A stretch of 64,000 nt of DNA from Paragonimus westermani (Eukaryota > Platyhelminthes > Trematoda > Plagiorchiida > Troglotrematidae): positions 3,920 through 67,919 of the forward strand of contig QNGE01000960.1 in the NCBI GenBank assembly GCA_008508345.1, in the 5' to 3' direction. Below are positions 41,610-55,644 of this stretch, piece by piece (the stretch's first letter is position 1; each line of letters begins with the position of its first letter). The notes below the pieces were generated by a model. The model was given only the letters and a program-made list of their open reading frames with translations. It was not told the origin of the DNA and searched no databases. The position numbers and the translations under genes are program-made.

Positions 41610-44600
41610 AGTCCCTAACTTTCATTCTTGTACTTAGTCTTTGCGGCTTCTACAGTTCGTGACGTTCATGTGTAACAATGCTGTGTATCAACTGTGTGAG
41701 TAGTAGATCAAAATACCAGTTTAGTCGACTAAAGCCCAAACTTAATCTGAAGACTACACATGAGTGAACCAGGGGATTGTTATTTCGTAAAGATATGAAC
41801 AGTTGGGTCATTAAACCAGTCACTATCTTTCTCTAGCTGTTGCACTACAGTTCGCTTGTCGGCCATCTATGGCCTACCGACAACCTAGCAGGCATCCACC
41901 AGAGGAGTAGAGGTGTTTTGCACGCATTTAATTCTAATGGTTGACAGTCAGCTGCCTTCAACTTTTTTTGTTCTACACAAGGGATATTTGGCTCACTACA
42001 CATAAAATGCCCACAGGTTTTTCCGTCGTAGTGTAGTCTTTTCTGAAGTCGTTTTTATGGTTCCTCGTCATTCTTAACGAGCGTTGTCCATCCGGTAAGC
42101 TCTCGTGGTGCGCACATGTGCTGCATTCGCTTTGTGTCGTAGGCAGATTTATCAGGGTGCGCACTCCGAGCAGAATGCTCTGAAACCTTCCCTATGGAAT
42201 GTGAAAACGCACCTTCAAGTATACTCTTGCTTTTAATCAGCCTTCCTGGCCCTGTGCGGTGACGGCAACTTTTAACTGGACAACCGAACAGCGACAAGGT
42301 TATTTGCGTCAGGATGTAGCCTAAGCTCTAGTTCGGCGGTGTAATCGTCGAAACATTGAGTTCCATTTATCCCCTTTAACAAGACGGCAAGGAGACATAC
42401 TCATAGATGCGAGCACTTCATTTGTTTTCATCAGTCGATTACATAAAACTCAGTTTTAACGCATGACACCAAATCACTGAAACGAACGAAAGTCACATGG
42501 GTACGTGTCAGAGTGAGGTAGACGGTTTCAGTGCTACAGCAACGAGATTGATTGCGTCAGCATCTTGTCGACAAAGTGCCCGTAAGCGAAGGTTGATTGA
42601 CAGTGCTTCCGAAAACTAACATCTTTGGGTTGCATTTGCGTAGTAGGGCCATAAACGAAGTGGGGATGTCAGTCACATGGCCTGTTGCGGTTGAGTATAC
42701 CGTGGCCTGAGCACCAGGTTTCTGTTCGAATGCTGAGATGCTTATCGGCGTTAAGTCGTTACATGCATTAGCTATTTGAGATCTGGCGCTTTCTCTATTG
42801 CAAGTTACAGTTTTCGCTGCTAATGTATACGTTACCGTAACTGCAGATGAACTGGTAGGTGACATGAGAGACAGAGTTCCCGAGGAAGAACGATGCGGAC
42901 AATCCTACAGATGGAAATTGGCAAACACAGTCCCTTCGCGGTAGGGACGCGATCAATTTTTGGCTCATCGTTAGCACTATGGTTTCCCGTATAGTAAAGA
43001 TTATTGGCAGAAGATGCTGACACAATCACTCTGCCCCCCTTGGCACTGAATCCGCCTACCACACTCGGATAATGCCTATGTGGTGTTCTGTCAGTTTTTT
43101 TGCTAGCCACCAACTAAGAATGATGAACATTTGCTGAAAAACTATTACGGAGAGCCAAAAGTGCTGGCCATAAACCACAGTAGGACCGAAACACAGTTAT
43201 TAAATTGCCAGTTAAGGGCAGTTTGTGCTGTGCAGCGACGGATCTTTACCCCTACAAAGGAAAGTTGGATTAGTTGACAATCGATTTCTAGCTCACCCAG
43301 TACTTGTTCGTGGAAACCGCTATGAGTCCAGGACTGCCCGGTGGTACAGATTCCGATCACCAACCATGCAATTGACGATTCGAGCTGTAAGTACCCCAAC
43401 TCTTTCAGTTATCTGGCGGTGTTTAGCTCGCCTACGCTACCTAGTCTACAGTATAACAACGCACACGTTTTGGTTTAAAACTATTTGGCTAATCTTACCA
43501 TTTCCTCAACTTACAAATCAAACCGAAACTGATCACCGTTCAACTCTTAGGGCTAAATTGGCAGAGCACAGTCTGGTTACTCAGTTCTGTTAGGAACAGT
43601 CGGTGTCATGAGACCTGAACTCACGACTCTCAACATCGGTTCGACCGAGCTGCATCAGACTCATACGCAAGTAACGGGACAACCGTGATGCAGTTATGCA
43701 TCTATGGATCGACCAAGGGGTCGTCATTCAGATCGTCAATCAAATTCCAAATGTACTGAACCACGATTCTATCAGATATTTAACAACTTTGTCAATTGTT
43801 TGCTACCTCACTTTATCCACTGTTATTCACCATTTTACCATTTAATTTGGACACGACATTATCGGACCCGCCATCATCCCAAAGTTTGTTGTCCCGTCAC
43901 GCAAACTTCGTGCGTGGTTTTCAGCACGATGTCGACCGCCGTTAGATAAAGCTGCCTAACACTGAGGGTAGGGTGTACGGATTATGTGCTCACGGTTGAT
44001 AGAATACCAGATAACTACATGACAGTAGTACCACCGCTATTACCAGTAGTATTAAATCGAGTAGGTTTTGTGTTCACAAAGCAACGTTTTGCTGATATCA
44101 CTAAAAAGCCGTCTTTCGATCTTCGCAATCCTAAAGTTTGAAAGGTGGTAATCTGCCTCCTAATATATTTGGGAACAGATTGTTGCTGTATCCAATACGT
44201 ATTGTGCCTTTGAAAGTAGCGCAGCTCCCGATTGGTTTTATTGTCCACTGGTACAGGCATAGCCAGTTTTGTCGGTGCAGTATTCGTCATTCGGAGTTAC
44301 TCACAGACTGGACGCTGTAGCTTAAGTGACTGACATAGCTGAATTTCAGTCTTATCAGTTGATGTTCTAAAAGCTAACGCTGGCACCAGTGGACCATCCA
44401 GAATTATGTTCGAGTTATACCGAGTTAACACAGAGTTCTCGATAACCATGCTGACCACCAGATCCACGGTCGCAATTTCGAAATTAGCCCACCCTAGATG
44501 CCTTTGTTCGGGCTTGATCAGCCTCACGTGCGATTGGTGTGCTACACTGAAACAAGTATCAAGTGATGTGGATGTCATGTATATTCCAGTTTAAAATACC

Positions 44601-47600
44601 TCATGACAGAGAACGTGGTTTCCGTGTACAAGCTGAAAATCTAGTCTTGTTTTTACTTCCTTGTGAAGTATGTCGCAATCAGTTGACTGTCTATCAGGGG
44701 ATTACCTATAACTCCAAGTGCCTTCGGTAAGAGCTTTTTTCACTCTAAAATGAATATCTTATTTTCTCCACGAGCGTTCGTACTACCGGATTACAACCCA
44801 CTGAAAGTTTTATGTTCAGAATTGCCAGTCGTCGTCAACATGATCATTAAGCAAATAAAACGTAAAGAAATTTTTTGTGTGTTCAACTTACCTTCAAGAG
44901 GTGGAAACGAATTTCCTCGCCCAACATCAACAATGTGGATTACACATCTAGACTATTTCCTCTAGTAGAACAAACCCACAACAGTAACCGGTCGATACGG
45001 TTGTTTCTTTCTGATATTTTTTTATTCAGACGGCACAGTAGCACTCCAGGTTTGTCCCATACGGAAATCTGTATCTGCGATGCATGTCAACACACTCAAG
45101 CTACTTCATTACACTTACTCAATCGTGACGATGCCTGATCACCTATCATACGGTCACTGACTCAAACCGCGACTAAAATGAGACCATTTCTGTCTAGATC
45201 TGAGCAGCCTGGCAAGATGCAGCACACGTGTAATCTTGCATGCCACTTATCAACGAACACAGCCGTGCAAAAGCCGGGAACCTAGCTCAAGTTCAGCGGG
45301 GACGTGTTCATTTTTTGTCATCCTTCAGCATCACGAGTGACGTTCGACATCGTCGTTTGATCTCACACCTCTTGGCGTTGGTGATATCCACTGTGTTCAG
45401 CTGGGAACAACTTCTCACTGAGATAACCGACCTCGAGCCTTAGATTAGTTTGGCGATATCACCTTAGCCGTAACGCTTTCCTGATAGTACAAGACGCCCT
45501 CAATAGACTAAGGATGTAAGTTCATTGGTTTGGTCTTCAGTTTACTTTTTTCTAAGTGTGTGGCACACTTCGGTATCAGACTTAGCGTGTGCTTTAATTC
45601 ACAGTCAGTGGTAACATCTTGAAGTTGACCGAGAGGGCTATTTATCTGGACAGTTATTTCATCTCTAGTAGATTTTATAACGTGACCAGTGACTAGACAG
45701 CACAATTTTGTTGACCTGTACCAGGTTCATCACCAGCTTGACTCCAAATTGTCGTTGAAGTGTAGAGCATGGAACGCCCCACCACGATGGTGAAAGAGGA
45801 CCGACTCGCATGGGTAGTATCCAACTGTTCCCGGGTTTCTATCACCGATGATCACACCCCAGTCAAGCGAATGATCTCGATTAGTGGCCTTGTTTGGTGG
45901 GTCAGTCAGCTGGGCGTAATGACACCCGGAGCATCGAATGCTGATGTAGCCCCACGCCCTTGTGACTGGAACGTCTAGGGGGGTACGGGGATCATAGAGC
46001 CAAAAGTTGATAACGCCATTATGGTTTTGATCATAGTAGTTTCTGGTAGCAACCAACGTCTAGTTAAGCCTCTTATAGCATCCCCTCAAGAACTCCATAC
46101 AGACTGAGTTGTCGAAAGGGGAACGGACTGTCAAGCATGACAAATTGTCGGAACAAAGAGGCCTAATCATTTCCGATACCGGTTGGTTTAGTACACCTGA
46201 TACTGAGCAGAATAAACCGCATATGATCACACGGTGAATAGTGAGCTCTACTGGTTGTTTGAAAGGAGAGAACGCAGCGGACAGACAGGATTTGACCGTC
46301 TACCGTTTTGACCAACATCATTTGTGTGAGCAACCACTGTCTGATCAAACCATTAGGAGTAAGCCAAACATAAGGGGACATTGTTACGTGGAGATTATTG
46401 AGTGGCTTCACGGTTTTATCCTCAGTGTGTATCACCTCGGGTCCAAGTTGCCTAACCCGTGTGAAAAAATGGGCTGAGTTTTATCTCAACAGATGTTCAA
46501 ATTGCCCACGTTCATTCTGCCTACATAAAAGCATTCGTCTGTACGTGCCGCCGTAACCTTCCAAATGGTGACTACAGTTATTAGACCATACCGTCTTGCG
46601 GTGATCCGTTCTGGTCCATCTAGTATCCTCTGCCTGTCACGGCTGACTAATTTTGAGATAGTTTCAGAGGGGGGAATCCAATACTGTTATGTCTGGTGAA
46701 CTTGGGAACCACTCTATCTCTCCCTATCCACCGTAGTGTTGAAGATAGTTTCGCATTATAAACGTTTAGTGTGAAACAGCGTCCTCCCACTGAAACCAAA
46801 CAGAATCACGAATTCCGAGTTTATCTAAGACCGGACCCGCAAAAGACTGCCTGGATTAACATTCGATGCCCACGGCTTCATTCTGCCCTACTATCTGATC
46901 AACTGTACATAATCACCAATCAGGATTTTTTACTCCCTTGGATGGAGGTAGTCTGATAATAGTCATCCGGCCGACTATATAGGTTACAATAAACCGTCAC
47001 GATCTGACACGTCCTGGATGCACGCGGACACACCTGTTATAACGATGCGAGTGACTTGAGGACCATTGTCCGAACAGTAAATTGACTCAGCCATAACAGA
47101 CTTGTTTTTGTCAGAAGTCATTAAATATTAAATTAAATATTTAAATATTTTGAAGAGTTCCTACCACTTAATGTCCAATATTCGTACACAATTCCTTTGA
47201 TGTTTATAAAAAAACTCTCTTTTTCCCTTTATGAATTTAACGAAATGCTATGCTTTGAGTGTTGTGATCTGCCTTAACTGCACAACCCAACCAATCCTAA
47301 GCATGTTTACTCGGAATATGTGCGAGCGGTTAAGATAAGCAAGGCGAAGCCCAGACTCCGTTTGATATCGGGTCTTTCACTTACCAGCGGACGCATCACT
47401 GTGCTCTCTCTTTAAGATCAGGCAGCTGGTGTCACTAAAAGTGCGAAACAGACAATTTTGTAGTCCAATCTCATAGGTGTCACCATTCACCGTATTTCTG
47501 ATGCTTACGTGTTCGCCTCTTCTCTCTATCCACCTTGCCCTACTCCTAGATAAGGCCGGCGTTGCATTGAACAACAACTAGATTTAGAGGGTAGTCCCAA

Positions 47601-48810
47601 TCGATCACTGTTAGTTTGTCACATCCGGGTACGATCTTCCCATATGTGAAGTGTAAAGCGAGACCCACCGACCCAGATCACTCCGGTACGCTGGTACAGA
47701 AACCAAGCACAGCGTTGCACAACTCGCACCAGTCGCTAGGGCCTATAATTTTCTGTTAAGTTCGGATCACGGCCGGGATTCATGGCACATGTTTCTGTTG
47801 CATAAACCTTTCCGATTGTGGATGAACCAACCCTAGAAATAAACGCATTAGGTTGAGACAGCCTCGGAGTTATTTTAAACTGTTTCAGTCTAACTAACCA
47901 TAGTAGATATCTGTCATCGCTTCCCTTTATAACTCCTCGTTCTCTGTGTATCGTGTCTCCTGTTGCAAGATAGTGCGATATTTCACGTTGCCAATCTGTG
48001 TACTATGTTCCTTTGGTGGTTCGGCGAAACAGTTGGCCTGAATGATCACGGGAATGAACGTTTGACGTGGTGCCAAGGCATGGAGGCCCGTAAACCGATG
48101 TCAGAAAGTGGTGATCATATAGCACACACACATGAATGGCGAACAATACATCTGATGAGATCAATTGATAATGTGACGGCAGCAAGCTGTGCCCGAAAAG
48201 ATAGTCGCATTAGTTACCCATTGAAGGAGGTATTCGCTTATCGATACAAACAAATGGTAGCATTACGAAAATATGAAACGCCAGATGAGTGACCAACATC
48301 TGTTCACTACATCGACCTGGTAATAGTGTCTCTGTAACCGAACGTGTTCGCGTGTAACTTATGTGATTAGGGGGTAACAAATATGCAGCATGTTTGTCAA
48401 GATTTGAATGAAAACAGCTTTGCAGAGTAAGGCTGTGCTAGGGGTTTTGCCACAAATGCCGGCCAGCTGTTGCAAGGCTGTGACTGGAGGTCAGTTTAAC
48501 CACCCAACCAGCACATTTTCTTACAATTTCTCACTGCCATGACCTCACTGTATTTACCAATCTCTCTTATCAAAGGCCGTCGATTTTTCCAAACTATTCG
48601 GAAAGTGACCAGATGCAGACAGGCGTTCTCAAATTTTAAGCTACGACGTCAGAGGCAAATCCTAAGGTCGATCAAACGACCCTTCGTCGATTACAGTCAA
48701 CTTTATTATTTATTGCTGACTGATAGTATGGACTTATGTTTTGCGTGAATTAGACATCGCTCAATTACCAACAAATTCCTAATTCAGAGAGATCGTTTAG
48801 CTTGTCCGTT
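41610..48810. other. Non-coding interval, probably intronic
   Basis: If the exons at 41.6 and 56.7 kb belong to one gene, this is intron. Minus-strand frames at 42557-43113 and 45730-46056 are among the longest but show no domain. An AT-rich palindromic stretch lies at 47120-47150. A string near 47325-47385 vaguely resembles a type II tRNA but lacks pairing. Confidence 0.4.
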
Positions 48811-48814
48811 ACGA

Positions 48815-48935
48815 AATGCACGGGACTCGAGCTTTGTACACGTTAAAGCTCGTCAGTAGGACGTATTATTACCACGACTAGGAACTGAACTTCGATCTAC
48901 TTCCTTGTGAGGCGTCACTGACCGCATTTTATGCA
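48815..48935 (-). mobile_element. Hammerhead SINE copy, decayed
   Basis: On the minus strand, GGTCAGTGACGCCTCA (A-box region) is followed by GAAGTTCAGTTCC (B box), TCGTGGTAATAATACG, then CTACTGACGAG. CUGACGA (48850-48856) is intact, but stem II (GCTTTAACGTGTAC) is weak and the second core half is CAAAG, so it is predicted inactive. The stem III palindrome CTCGAG and UC cleavage site are kept. Confidence 0.7.
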
Positions 48936-49134
48936 AGACCGACTGATCACGTATCGGAACACCGAGCCAGATTCGTTTGCGAGTAATGCTCCGATTGACT
49001 GGAGAACAGACACCGTGGATTTCCTGTGACCGTTACTCACAAGCAGATTTGGTGAGAATATTAGGTACGATAATTTGGTTGTATCTAATTTAAGGTCAAT
49101 CGCACAGTTTACAATAAAGTTGTCTCATGAAGAC

Positions 49135-49230
49135 GTGAACAGGAGTCAAAATCCTGGTCGTATCAAGGAAGTGGACCATTGGTGAGCTCTCTCTAACGAG
49201 AGAGCAAATCAAGTCTAGTCCTCTAACTAT
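49135..49230 (+). mobile_element. Hammerhead SINE copy, decayed, opposite to its neighbour
   Basis: AGGAGTCAAAATCCTGGTCG (B box region) is followed by TATCAAGGAAGTGGACC, then TTGGTGAGCTCTCTCTAACG and AGAGAGCAAATCAAGTCTAG. Stem II has lengthened to a strong 7-bp hairpin (GCTCTCT/AGAGAGC), while the cores have decayed to UUGGUGA and CAAAU. It is about 200 bp from, and inverted relative to, the copy at 48815-48935. Confidence 0.65.
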
Positions 49231-49239
49231 TTTGTTTGT

Positions 49240-52200
49240 TTGGTTGATACAGAGAGAATACATCAAATGCGCATGCTTGTTAGGTATCCTGGTGTTTGCT
49301 GCGCACAGATAGACGCTGTTTTCAACCCGTAAGTGAGGAAAATGACAAGTATTTTAGGACACATTTTTTGCTCAGTTTTCAGGTCATTCTGAGTGCCTTC
49401 GTCAGATGTCTTGTATTTGAAAGCATGCTAACAGAGGGAAAAGGTCGAGTGAGTTTCGCCACAGTTGGGTCAATACGCATTGTTTTGAAGGTGGTTGACC
49501 AAATCGGTTGGTCGCTGAGTGGGGTCTGATACTGATGTCTCAGGAGTAGATGACGTTTACTAGATATAGCTATCCTAAAGTGCACAAAGACGGGGTAGCC
49601 GTAAAACTTATCCTTTTCCGTACCACCGGTCCGAGATACAGACTTACCAAGTTGACTAGCTGAGCGTGCATTCCGTCGCTAGACAATGTGTTAGGCAGCG
49701 TTACAAATCTCGAGCCTGTTGGCAAAGCCGAACGTGTGACAATGCTTAGTGACAAAATTTCCTCTGATTTTACTGTGACGATTCTGTATAACAGTGTGAC
49801 AATGAGTGACAAAATCGTCTAAGTTTTTTGCAAAACATTGACTTCCGTCACGCAAACGAAAGTTTATTACCAACCTTATCATCAACCATAACTTTCACGT
49901 GTGGCAAAACTTTGTGCAACCATACCGGTGAGGTAGCTACGGTCTATCCTCTTTTAACTGCAGTGGTCAGCCCTCCTCATTGAAACCCGGAAGTACAAGC
50001 CTAGTGAACTTGTCTGTCCAGTCCGAATTCGGTAACGCTATGTGTATGTTATATCCATAGGTATGAAGGAGATCGATCCAAATCAATTTGTACACGTTTC
50101 CAGTTCTACACACAACACCATATGGTTCACGTTTGAAACAGAATTCGAAAAATCTTCTCTCAACTTCACAACCCGTCCTTCCTGTTCACGATATCTGTGC
50201 ACTGCGCACGCTGTCCATCACTAGTGTGTTTAGAGGTCGTGAGAGACCTTGAGCACAGGTTACTCACCAAACCAATCAGGTTTGAGTGTCAGAAGTAACT
50301 ATTATGGAAAATCAGTAGCGTTTAACTTATCGACATTGTCTCCCATTTTTGTTTTCGCGAGTATGTGGATTTCCTGAGAAAATTGGCCTTTCCCAGCCGT
50401 GCCTCGGATTCATTTCATTTAGTTCGCTCAGTGTTGAAGTTACATGGTTCTGACGAAGATCACATGATGTGGCTGAAACGTGTATTGTTACGAGGTGCTC
50501 AGTGAATCTTTTTGCTTTCTGAATTTGTCGATTAAAAATGTGCCAAGAACAACGAGTCAGTTAATACCAATTCTGATGTTGATATTTTCAAAAACACTAG
50601 TTATTTACATCTTTGATGGACGTGAACCTGAAGCAATTCTCCAACACAGCGCAAAAAGGGTATACCGTTTAGTTTTTCATTCAGCATTGCTGGTTTCGTT
50701 AATGAAGTCTTCTTATTAATCCGCATTCCTTTTTTGTTGGTTTTGCGTTGTACCTATAAATTCGGGTCCTACTGTGCACTTGTATTTACGTGGCATCATC
50801 ATCATCATAGCAGCCATGAGCTTGACCGGAAGGTAATATGGCTCGCGCTGCCGCTGATGTCAACAGTGATGTGGAATATCCCAGAAGAAAACGTTGTTAA
50901 GGCGATAAAAATCAATAAGAGGAGACTAGGCGAAAGAACTAGAAATGGTGTGGATGCAGGTACGCCATTGACTACTGCACATCGCCGTCCCGGATAACGT
51001 TACTAACCAGCGATTTGTTTGATCACCAGGACCCCAGTCAGACAAGCGATACCTAACCATTTTGCTCAGTCGAACAGCCAGAGTCTTCATATTTCGTAAC
51101 CGCGTTGTTGCTTGATCACCACACGGTTTCATCCAACTGTTGGTGGTCTTGTTGTGTAATGCACACCAATCGAATCACAACAGATCGATCCTAGCTCGTA
51201 ATCAGTATCGTTTACCGTGATAAAGGACCTTCTTCCTTACATCTACCATCTTTTCGACTCCATCTGTCGTTCACACGTTTACAGGTTCAGACCCTGTCAC
51301 ATCGACTGTTTCCAAGTTCGTGCGACCTGAAAGCATCATACACCCTACATGTGATATCATGTTTCAGATGCAGCAGCGAATGTTTTGCGGTACATGGACT
51401 GAAAACTTAGCTTAGCTTCACTACACGTCTGTTGCCCGTAATTCAAAATGGGCAATCGGTTTGTGATTTGTTCGATTACAATCAATGTGCACTTCAATAA
51501 TACCATATTCTGCGTGTGTATAGGTATGTCTACAGAATGGGAACATTACCGTCCTGTTCGTGACGGTAAATTGGGATGCGTGATACGCGAGCATTGTGTA
51601 TGTTTACGCACTCTACCAGTGGCCGATGAGTGCGCTGTGTGTCGTGATATTGTGAAGATGTCAAGGTGACTGAAGCAGTCTGTGTTTATGCTCCGTGGAT
51701 GCTTCGTGGGCTTCAGAATCATGGGCGCACTGTCTACGTTTGGGCAATCCGTCATTCTGTTTGTTGGTTTGATGACTCATTCCGACCGAAGTGGGACTAA
51801 TTTGGCAAACAACGCGTGCAGTGGTTGCCTCATGGCAAGCACGTGCTCCGCGTTCTAGCTACAAGGACAAAGCTTTGCACACGATAGGGATGGAGAACAA
51901 TTTGGCCGGATTATGGGAGTGGGATGAAGCCAGCAGTGATGGTGCATAGCCTGACTACTCCTCCCGCAAGCACCTTGTGAATGGAGCCGTTGTTGTTGAG
52001 TTTGGTCGTGCGGACATCTTTTACAATGCATTTTTGATGGTTTCCTCCGGAAAAATGTGCGAAAACATCGATTATTATGGGTTACTAGTGCTTGATATGT
52101 GATCGGACATTAGTGCCATGAGTCTGGGCCCGCATGTTACTCTATCCACCGTACTCTCTTTTAATTCTGGCCAATATGATTATGATGATGTAACAGTGAT

Positions 52201-52630
52201 CATCATTATGCTAAATAAATTGAAAACCTCAGTTTTGGTTATATGACTTTCGGAATACGTGAGTGGAGAACAATTGTGTGATATTAACACGCTGTCCACT
52301 GAAAGATCCAAACTCCATTAGTCGATTATTCGCCTTCCCTGTGCTGCAATGGTAATGGATCAGATCACCGAAACCTACATTGTATCTTACCATGTGTTAA
52401 TGTGATGACGTAGGGTCAAAAACTACTGACGGAAAGTATGTTATGTCCAATGACAAAAAATTAACCATGCGTGCGTTACGAAACTTGACATTTGAAGGTA
52501 AGTTAAATGTTCGTCATTATACGTTGGACACTTACTTGCATGTAATCACTTCGGAGTCGACTGATACAAATTCAGCATCGTTCACAATTACTGGCTGATT
52601 TCGCATTCACGGGGACCTCTCAACTAGCTC
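49240..52630. other. Non-coding interval
   Basis: A (CAT)5 run lies at 50794-50808. The frame at 51448-51669 includes ECAVC and ends near GTCAAG/GTGACT, which could be an exon end, but is too weak to call. Confidence 0.4.
50448..50480 (+). other. Hammerhead-like core without stem I
   Basis: CUGACGA is followed by a hairpin (AG-a-UCACA / UGUGGCU with a UGA loop, one bulge), then GAAAC and GUGUA. A 2-bp stem III (A-C with G-U around GU) and a UA cleavage site can be drawn, but the flanks do not form a stem I by eye. It is similar to 5616-5655. It may be a decayed Penelope-type terminal motif or chance. Confidence 0.3.
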
Positions 52631-52634
52631 ATAT

Positions 52635-52730
52635 CGAAAAGAAGCATTATACTCGAATTTGGCTCTTACTAGGGCTACTCAATCATGCATATCCTTGCTA
52701 AGACTGGAAATTTGAACTTCACCTCTAGGA
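52635..52730 (-). mobile_element. Hammerhead SINE copy, decayed
   Basis: On the minus strand, GAAGTTCAAATTTCC (B box) is followed by TTAGCAAGGATATGC, then GATTGAGTAGCCCTAGTAAG and AGCCAAATTCGAGTATAATG. Both ribozyme core halves are mutated (UUGAGUA and CCAAA), while the GAGTA-TAATGC end aligns with the other copies. Confidence 0.65.
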
Positions 52731-52739
52731 GGGTAGTTC

Positions 52740-54945
52740 CATTTGTGTGTTGAAAAAGACTGTAAACGTGTTCCAAACTATTGACATGAATGTCGAGAGA
52801 GTTGGGTTTGTGAGAGCTGGTTTTCTCTAGTGTATCTCTGCAGAACCTCTCAAATCTCAAGTGGCAGATCAATATAGGACATTGGAGACTTGAAGCAAAC
52901 TGCTGTTAAGTTTCGGAGAGTAATCAAATTCTCATGCACGATTTCGGAATAATTAACACCTCTGCCGACATTGATGGAGGGTTTCTTCGCTTGAGAATTT
53001 TGGAACGTTGAGTTCCTTTGATCTGATTCACCAACACGACAAAAAGTCAAACCGTACGAGAGACTAAATTTCAGCCGACTGTCGTTGGCCGTATACACAA
53101 AACCATTGTTCCATTGGTTTTGAATGGGAATAGTCGTTTTGGCTTTTTTTCCAAGCTCAGTAAGCTTGACAATGTTACAGTCTGCATGCAATCATGCTGT
53201 TGAACGATATCATATGGTAAATGATTTCACGTTCACCTTCTGTCCCTTAGTCAGAATCGTTTGCAGACATTGTGTATTGTATGATTTGTCACAACAAACC
53301 ACGAACCAGGGTTGTTTGAGAACATGTCTTTTTTTAGAAGCTCTATGTTACCTTAACATATTACGAACAGTCTTACTGTCACTTTAACAATCGATAAGAA
53401 TTTATTTTGTCCTGCTCACTGCTTCGCATTCATGTTGACTGGTGTCCGTGAGTTTAAAATATTCCCATTCACGGAAGAAATCATTCGGTTTTCCTCCAGA
53501 AGGGTGCTTTTGTTTTCTTTGTATTAATAGATTAATCGAAAGTGTGGTGCAAAAGTTCGTCATGTGATTAATGTGTGATGTGGCGTCGCACGCTATTGCA
53601 ATAAATGTCTGGTTTGCCTGATGAATTTTGTAGGTACTTCCACACTCACGTTGTCTATGGGGGATTTTAGTCCTATGTTTATTAATTCCATGAAATGGCG
53701 ACTAAGCACGCTTCCGTGAATCCGGACTCCGTTCCTGAATTGTATTAACTAGTTACGAAGAGTACAACCTGACTGGACACCACGGTGAGTTGAGTGCAGC
53801 GTTGTTAACGCGAGTGGTCGATAGAAATAGGCTTTTAGTTTAATTGCTTTTCATCAGATAAATATCCCTTGAGATAGCCTACGGCTTCGGACTCTGACTT
53901 CTTCGAATTCTCTTGTTGTATAATTCCGGGCCATCAGATCGACGTCGTAAGACAATCAACTATTTCATCTATTTACTATAGAAGACATATTTTCGTGTAT
54001 TATAATTATGCTCCCAATTAATTATTTATTACCCTTAAGGTTTGAACCACTCTCTAGTGAGTGAATGAGTGTGAGAATTATGGGTCACCATCAACTTTAT
54101 CGTAGGACTTGAACAGCCATCTCGTTAAGTAAATGTCAAACCCGCCTAATAGGATGTTCGGATTTCAAATAGTTTGGACAAACTTTCCACGGTTTAGAGA
54201 TCGGGCTGTGTTATAACTGAGTTCTATTGAACACGAATAACTGGTGCGAACAGCGGTGAACGACTAACGTGAATAAAATCCCCTTCCGATTGGCCCCCCA
54301 AAAACTGCGATCGAGAAGAACCAATGAAAACACGGACAAAACAGATTCCGGATAGGCAGTGTATTTAGCCATCGAACGTTTTGCGAATTTACACGAGTTA
54401 CTGGTCGATATGGATAGGAAGTCACTGACCTTGTGGTCGCTTAAGCGCTCGAAGAAATATTTGTACCTTACGCCGACCCACATCTCAGTAACGGCTTGAG
54501 ATATCTGATTTCTGACAGCAGAATCGTGTTCTTCGGATCAGGTCTACTCTGACCCAAACGGGCTGAACACAGACGTGTTGAGAACATGGGAAAGTTTATC
54601 GGCAAACACGAATTCTGTTTCATGTAACTCGCCGCGATTTTTTATTGGTTTGTGAGTAGTATGGACTGTGCACCTGGTTTGTAACGGCCCCTAGAACATA
54701 GTGCAAATGCAGTATGGAAACTTGACTAGAGTTATTTCTGTTACGTACGTTAAGCTGACGGAATTTCGAAATCACCTGACTACTGGAACTGACCGATAAG
54801 TATCCTTTAGAGTTTCGCCACAATTCTTAAAAGTTTTAGTTGTGTACACCATCTGGTAGGTCGAAAGACCGTCTGCCTACTAGTAGTCCGCGTGTGTTGT
54901 CGATGGGTGGTTGAACATCATTAACGCTTGAGATAGCCTTCGTGC
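52740..54945. other. Non-coding interval
   Basis: Frames such as 52850-53191 show no domain, splice context or repeat identity that I can support. Confidence 0.45.
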
Positions 54946-54949
54946 TCAG

Positions 54950-54995
54950 ACAGATTTCAAAAGAAAGCACTATACTCGAGCTTTATTCACTTTGA
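54950..54995 (-). repeat. Fragment of hammerhead SINE 3' end
   Basis: On the minus strand, GTGAATAAAGCTCGAGTATA, then GTGCTTTCTTTTGAAA, matches the ribozyme 3' half (stem III palindrome CTCGAG, stem I strand TAGTGC) and the short 3' flank seen in the 58.8-kb copy. The tRNA-like head is not seen. Confidence 0.45.
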
Positions 54996-55447
54996 AACCC
55001 AGCAATACATACGATATAGAGATTGGATTGGACAAACGCATCGATACGAAGTCACTCGGCGATTTGCAAAAGTCTACAGCCAATCACTGTCTACAACGCG
55101 AACAGACTGGCATGCCACAGCAGTGACCAATCGATGTGGCACGTTGCCTTAGCATCAGATATTGTTATGACGAGCATCGGGGTAGAACAAGTTGTTTAGG
55201 TGCGTTATGCGTTAGAATAATCAGGCTACAAGCGGAGCTGAGCCGACCACTAATAAAGCCCAGGTGTCGGCACCAATTGTAATTCCTCATTTTACTGGTG
55301 CATCTTGTCTATAAAGTAACCAACAGAAACTCGATAAGCTGAGATTTGTTTTGCGCCGCAAGCTCTGCTTTTAATCACGTCCCGGAAGCCGGCGACTTTT
55401 CAGCACATACCACTACTTTGATCTAGAACAGAATCCGGTCGTTCATT

Positions 55448-55640
55448 GTATTAACCAATGCGCTGTTGACCTCAGTGTAGGTGCGGCGAATCAAATGTAA
55501 ATAATGTTCAATTTATATCAATCAAAACTCAGAAATACACGTATAACAAGTCGAATGAACTTTCTGAATCCAACCCGGTTAAGGAGTCCCAATAACGGTA
55601 ACAGGTTATTTGCTGTCTCCTGTCGAGACTTTGTTCACGA
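55448..55640. repeat. Two facing fragments of the SINE leader and head
   Basis: 55448-55500 matches 18-75 (minus-strand orientation: ATTAACCAATGCGCTGTTGA, TCAAATGTAAAT). At 55590-55640, GGTAACAGGTTATTTGCTGT followed by CTCCTGTCGAGAC matches the leader in the opposite orientation. As at the left edge of the window, two copies face in opposite directions. Confidence 0.5.
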
Positions 55641-55644
55641 ACGA

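Noticed and set aside
47325..47390. GCGAGCGGTTAAGATAAGC resembling the D arm of a serine or leucine tRNA
   Set aside because: No paired acceptor or TPsiC arm could be drawn downstream.
47765..47800. ATCCCGGCCGTG on the minus strand, as in the SINE B-box flank
   Set aside because: Only about 12 bases match and neither A box nor ribozyme sequence is nearby.
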